A DNA stretch of 7,306 nt from NCBI GenBank assembly GCA_035542775.1, contig DATKKX010000131.1, positions 1 to 7,306 of the forward strand, in the 5' to 3' direction. Below are positions 4,942 to 7,306 of this stretch, in pieces. A program made the translations under genes and the position numbers. Numbering within the stretch: position 1 is the stretch's first letter; each line of letters opens with the position of its first letter. The notes beneath the pieces are model-generated. The model was given only the letters and a program-made list of their open reading frames with translations, was not told the origin of the DNA and did no database searches. This DNA is from DATKKX01 sp035542775. Its GTDB lineage: Bacteria > Planctomycetota > Phycisphaerae > UBA1845 > UTPLA1.

Positions 4942-7306
4942 ATGATCCACACTCCCAGGAATGTTATCGTTCTCATAGCGCTGGGATTCCTTGTCGCATC
5001 GTCTGCCGCCGGCGGTGAGATTCGCTGGAGGACTGGCAAAGCGTCGCTCCCGGCGGTGGCTCCGGACGAGGTAGCCGGCAGGATCAGCGAGCTGGCAGCC
5101 GGGGCCTCTGCCCATCACATAATTGTGCAGTTTGCCCAGCCGGTGAGCCTTGCTCAGAGGCAGGCCCTCGAAACCTTCGGGCTGCAGTTGCTCGGCTATC
5201 TGGGCGACAACGCCTTCTTCGCCTCCGTGTCGGCGGACAGGCTCGATGCCCAGGCGATTGCCCGCGTCGGTTCTGTGTCGGCGATGTCCGGCATTGCGCA
5301 GTCATGGAAACTCCATCCGTTCCTCAATGATGGCAACCTCCCGACGTGGGCGGTGGTTGCTCCGCCGGACAAGGTCAAGGGTGATTCGGGCGATCTGATG
5401 ATCGCCACGTACGTCCTCTTCCATCGCGATGTGGGCCTCGAAGGGGACGCCGTGCGAGTTTGCGAGCAACACGGCGCCACGGTTCGAGGAAAGCTGCGCT
5501 CGATCAACGCACTGGTCGCCGAGGTGCCGTTCAACAATATTCGCGCCCTCGCCGATGAGGACGGCGTGCAGTGGGTGGAGCCGGCACTGCCGAGGATGGA
5601 AGGCAACAACGACGACAACCGCCTGCGAACCGGAGCGAACATCGTTCAGGCCGCGCCCTACAACCTGGACGGCTCCGGCGTCACGGTTCTGGTGTACGAT
5701 GCCGGAACGGTCTATGCGGGCCACCCGGACTTCGGAACCCGCGTGCACGTCCGTGACGATTCCGGCGAGCATTACCACTCGACGCACGTTGCCGGCACGA
5801 TCGGCGGCAGCGGCGCCGCCAGCAGCGGGCAATATCGCGGCATGGCTCCAGGAGTCATCATGGAGTCATATGGCCTCCAGCAGGCAGGCGGCCTCCATCA
5901 GGGCTTCCTTTACACTGATCCCTGCGATATCGAGGCTGACTACAGCCAGGCCATCAACACCTACGGCGCCGACATTGCCAGCAACTCGATCGGCACCAAC
6001 ACCGCCCCCAACGGTTATCCTTGCGAATGGGAGGGCAATTACGGCATTACCGATGTGCTGATTGACACGATCGTTCGGGGTGATGGAAGCAATCCGCTGT
6101 TCCCGGCGCCCTTCCGCGTCGTCTGGGCCAACGGCAACGAGCGCAACTCCGGCCGGTGCGGGACCACGTACCACACCACTGCTCCGCCGGCCTGCGCCAA
6201 GAACCACATCACCGTGGGAGCCGTGAACTCGAATGACGACTCGGTGACGAGCTTCACCAGTTGGGGGCCCGCGGATGACGGCCGAATGAAACCCGATCTT
6301 TCAGCTCCCGGGTGCCAGTCCAACGGGGACATGGGCGTCACCTCCTGCACCACCGGCGGCGGCTATCAGGTGCTCTGCGGCACGTCGATGGCCACCCCGA
6401 CCGTTGCCGGTCTGAGCGCATTGATGATGCAGGACTTCCGCACCCACTACCCCAGCCGACCCGATTTCCGCAATTCCACGCTCAAGATCCTGTTCGCCCA
6501 TACGGCCGTGGACCTGTTTAATCCCGGACCGGACTATCAGACCGGCTACGGATCCGTTCGCATTCAGCCGGCCATCGATCTGATGCGGACCAGCAACTGG
6601 CTGGAGGGCGAGGTTTCCCAGGCAGGCACTGTGATGCTGCTGGCCATCGTCAATCCCGGCGATCCGCAGTTGAAGGTCACCCTGGCATGGGACGACGTCC
6701 CTGGAACCCCGAACGTCAATCCGGTCCTCGTCAATGACCTGGACCTGCGAGTCTACAGCCCGAGCAACGTGCGTGCCTACCCATGGACGCTGGGAGGCGT
6801 GCTCAACCCCGGCGCACCAGCCGTCCGCACACAGGAGAACCACGTGGACAACATCGAGCAGGTCCTCGTGGATTCGCCGCAGACCGGCGCATGGCGCATC
6901 GAAGTATATGGCTTCGCCGTCCCGCAGGGGCCGCAGCCGTTCTCCCTGGTCGCCACGCCGCAACTGATCGCGTGCTCACACCAGGGCATCATCACTCTCG
7001 ATCGGGAAAAATACGCCTGCCAGTCCTCGGCGACCATTCAGGTTGTGGATTGCGACTTGAACACCAATGACAGCGTCGTGGAAAATGTCACTGTCAACAT
7101 TGCCTCCACATCCGAGCCGGGGGGAGAATCAGTCATCCTGACCGAGACCGGCCCCCAGACCGCGACGTTCCGGGGGACGATTCAGTTGAGCACCACCAAC
7201 GGTCCGGGCATCCTGTGGGTGGCTCCGGGTGACACTGTCACCGCGACATACATTGATGCCGATGACGGTCAGGGCGGTACCGATATTGTCGAGACCGATA
7301 CGGCCG
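4942..7306 (+). CDS. Secreted KP-43-like subtilisin-family (S8) serine protease, 3'-partial
   Basis: ATG 4942 follows an ideal ribosome site; the frame stays open to the window end (788 residues seen), so the C terminus is missing. Residues 1-24 form a signal peptide (basic start, hydrophobic VIVLIALGFLVA, small-residue cleavage region). Two similar segments (about 58-126 and 152-218) resemble inhibitor-type propeptides. The peptidase domain (about 228-545) has all catalytic residues: Asp253 (VLVYDAG), His279 (HSTHVAGT), oxyanion Asn399 (WANGNE) and Ser482 (CGTSMATP). Seven Cys between about 328 and 479 suggest disulfides. Residues 555-673 match the C-terminal beta-barrel of KP-43-type proteases (LKVTLAWDDVP, LVNDLDLRVYSP, PQGPQPFSLVA). 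From about 678 a further extracellular, Cys-bracketed beta domain begins. It should be exported and hydrolyse proteins outside the cytoplasm. Departures from consensus: Ala254 after the catalytic Asp and Ser for Gly in HGTH. Own promoter; no functional link to neighbours is visible. Confidence 0.93.
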   Translation, partial: MIHTPRNVIVLIALGFLVASSAAGGEIRWRTGKASLPAVAPDEVAGRISELAAGASAHHIIVQFAQPVSLAQRQALETFGLQLLGYLGDNAFFASVSADRLDAQAIARVGSVSAMSGIAQSWKLHPFLNDGNLPTWAVVAPPDKVKGDSGDLMIATYVLFHRDVGLEGDAVRVCEQHGATVRGKLRSINALVAEVPFNNIRALADEDGVQWVEPALPRMEGNNDDNRLRTGANIVQAAPYNLDGSGVTVLVYDAGTVYAGHPDFGTRVHVRDDSGEHYHSTHVAGTIGGSGAASSGQYRGMAPGVIMESYGLQQAGGLHQGFLYTDPCDIEADYSQAINTYGADIASNSIGTNTAPNGYPCEWEGNYGITDVLIDTIVRGDGSNPLFPAPFRVVWANGNERNSGRCGTTYHTTAPPACAKNHITVGAVNSNDDSVTSFTSWGPADDGRMKPDLSAPGCQSNGDMGVTSCTTGGGYQVLCGTSMATPTVAGLSALMMQDFRTHYPSRPDFRNSTLKILFAHTAVDLFNPGPDYQTGYGSVRIQPAIDLMRTSNWLEGEVSQAGTVMLLAIVNPGDPQLKVTLAWDDVPGTPNVNPVLVNDLDLRVYSPSNVRAYPWTLGGVLNPGAPAVRTQENHVDNIEQVLVDSPQTGAWRIEVYGFAVPQGPQPFSLVATPQLIACSHQGIITLDREKYACQSSATIQVVDCDLNTNDSVVENVTVNIASTSEPGGESVILTETGPQTATFRGTIQLSTTNGPGILWVAPGDTVTATYIDADDGQGGTDIVETDTA

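Noticed and set aside
4684..5118. 144-codon open frame on the minus strand
   Set aside because: It covers the protease promoter, ribosome site and signal peptide, has no family resemblance and a composition (Arg, Pro, Ser) typical of antisense frames in GC-rich DNA.
5302..6963. Minus-strand frames of 113-220 codons and a 210-codon + frame over the protease
   Set aside because: They overlap the subtilase with its complete catalytic residues; no domain is recognisable in the alternative frames.
1..7306. CRISPR array, insertion sequence, tRNA or rRNA
   Set aside because: No regularly spaced repeats, transposase, terminal inverted repeats, tRNA T-loop contexts or rRNA signatures were found on either strand.

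Overview
The window is GC-rich, all recognisable genes lie on the + strand, and it looks like a chromosomal segment of a Gram-negative-type bacterium. A Planctomycetota origin (Phycisphaerae-like) is my best guess. It rests on an mraZ with no rsmH behind it, a secreted KP-43-like subtilase with added C-terminal domains, and a Wzz-like protein of atypical size. Other GC-rich phyla with large secretomes (Acidobacteriota, Verrucomicrobiota, Myxococcota) are not excluded.

Layout. (1) Bases 1-2178: the 3' part of a large two-membrane-segment coiled-coil protein that resembles polysaccharide co-polymerases (Wzz/PCP type). Its start lies before the window. (2) 2272-3366: a GT4-family glycosyltransferase, 93 bases downstream. 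These two probably form the end of a cell-surface polysaccharide operon. (3) 3367-3576: a short intergenic region with a perfect 8-bp inverted repeat, a sigma70-type promoter, and two TGGGN repeats spaced as in a MraZ operator. (4) 3577-4062: mraZ. (5) 4063-4941: 879 bases with no credible protein gene. The first half (4074-4526) is dense in strong hairpins and ends in a textbook intrinsic terminator. The second half holds a pair of competing hairpins, a perfect 12-bp tandem repeat, an inverted repeat over a -35 element, an extended -10 promoter and a 5' leader with a strong ribosome binding site. (6) 4942-7306: a secreted subtilisin-family (S8) protease of the KP-43 type, with signal peptide, apparently duplicated propeptide, complete catalytic residues, C-terminal beta-barrel domain and the start of a further extracellular domain. 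It runs off the window end.

How the parts relate. The first two genes point to assembly and chain-length control of a surface polysaccharide. mraZ appears to be a separate, probably self-repressed unit whose transcript (or a separate small RNA) ends at about 4526. It is not followed by rsmH or the rest of the dcw (division and cell wall) cluster, so it looks like an orphan regulator. The protease has its own promoter and export signal and is functionally independent of its neighbours.

The most intriguing unexplained element is the structured, terminator-capped segment after mraZ. I see no signature of RNase P RNA, tmRNA, SRP RNA, 5S rRNA or tRNA in it, so it is a candidate new structured RNA. 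I see no CRISPR array, insertion sequence, tRNA or rRNA.
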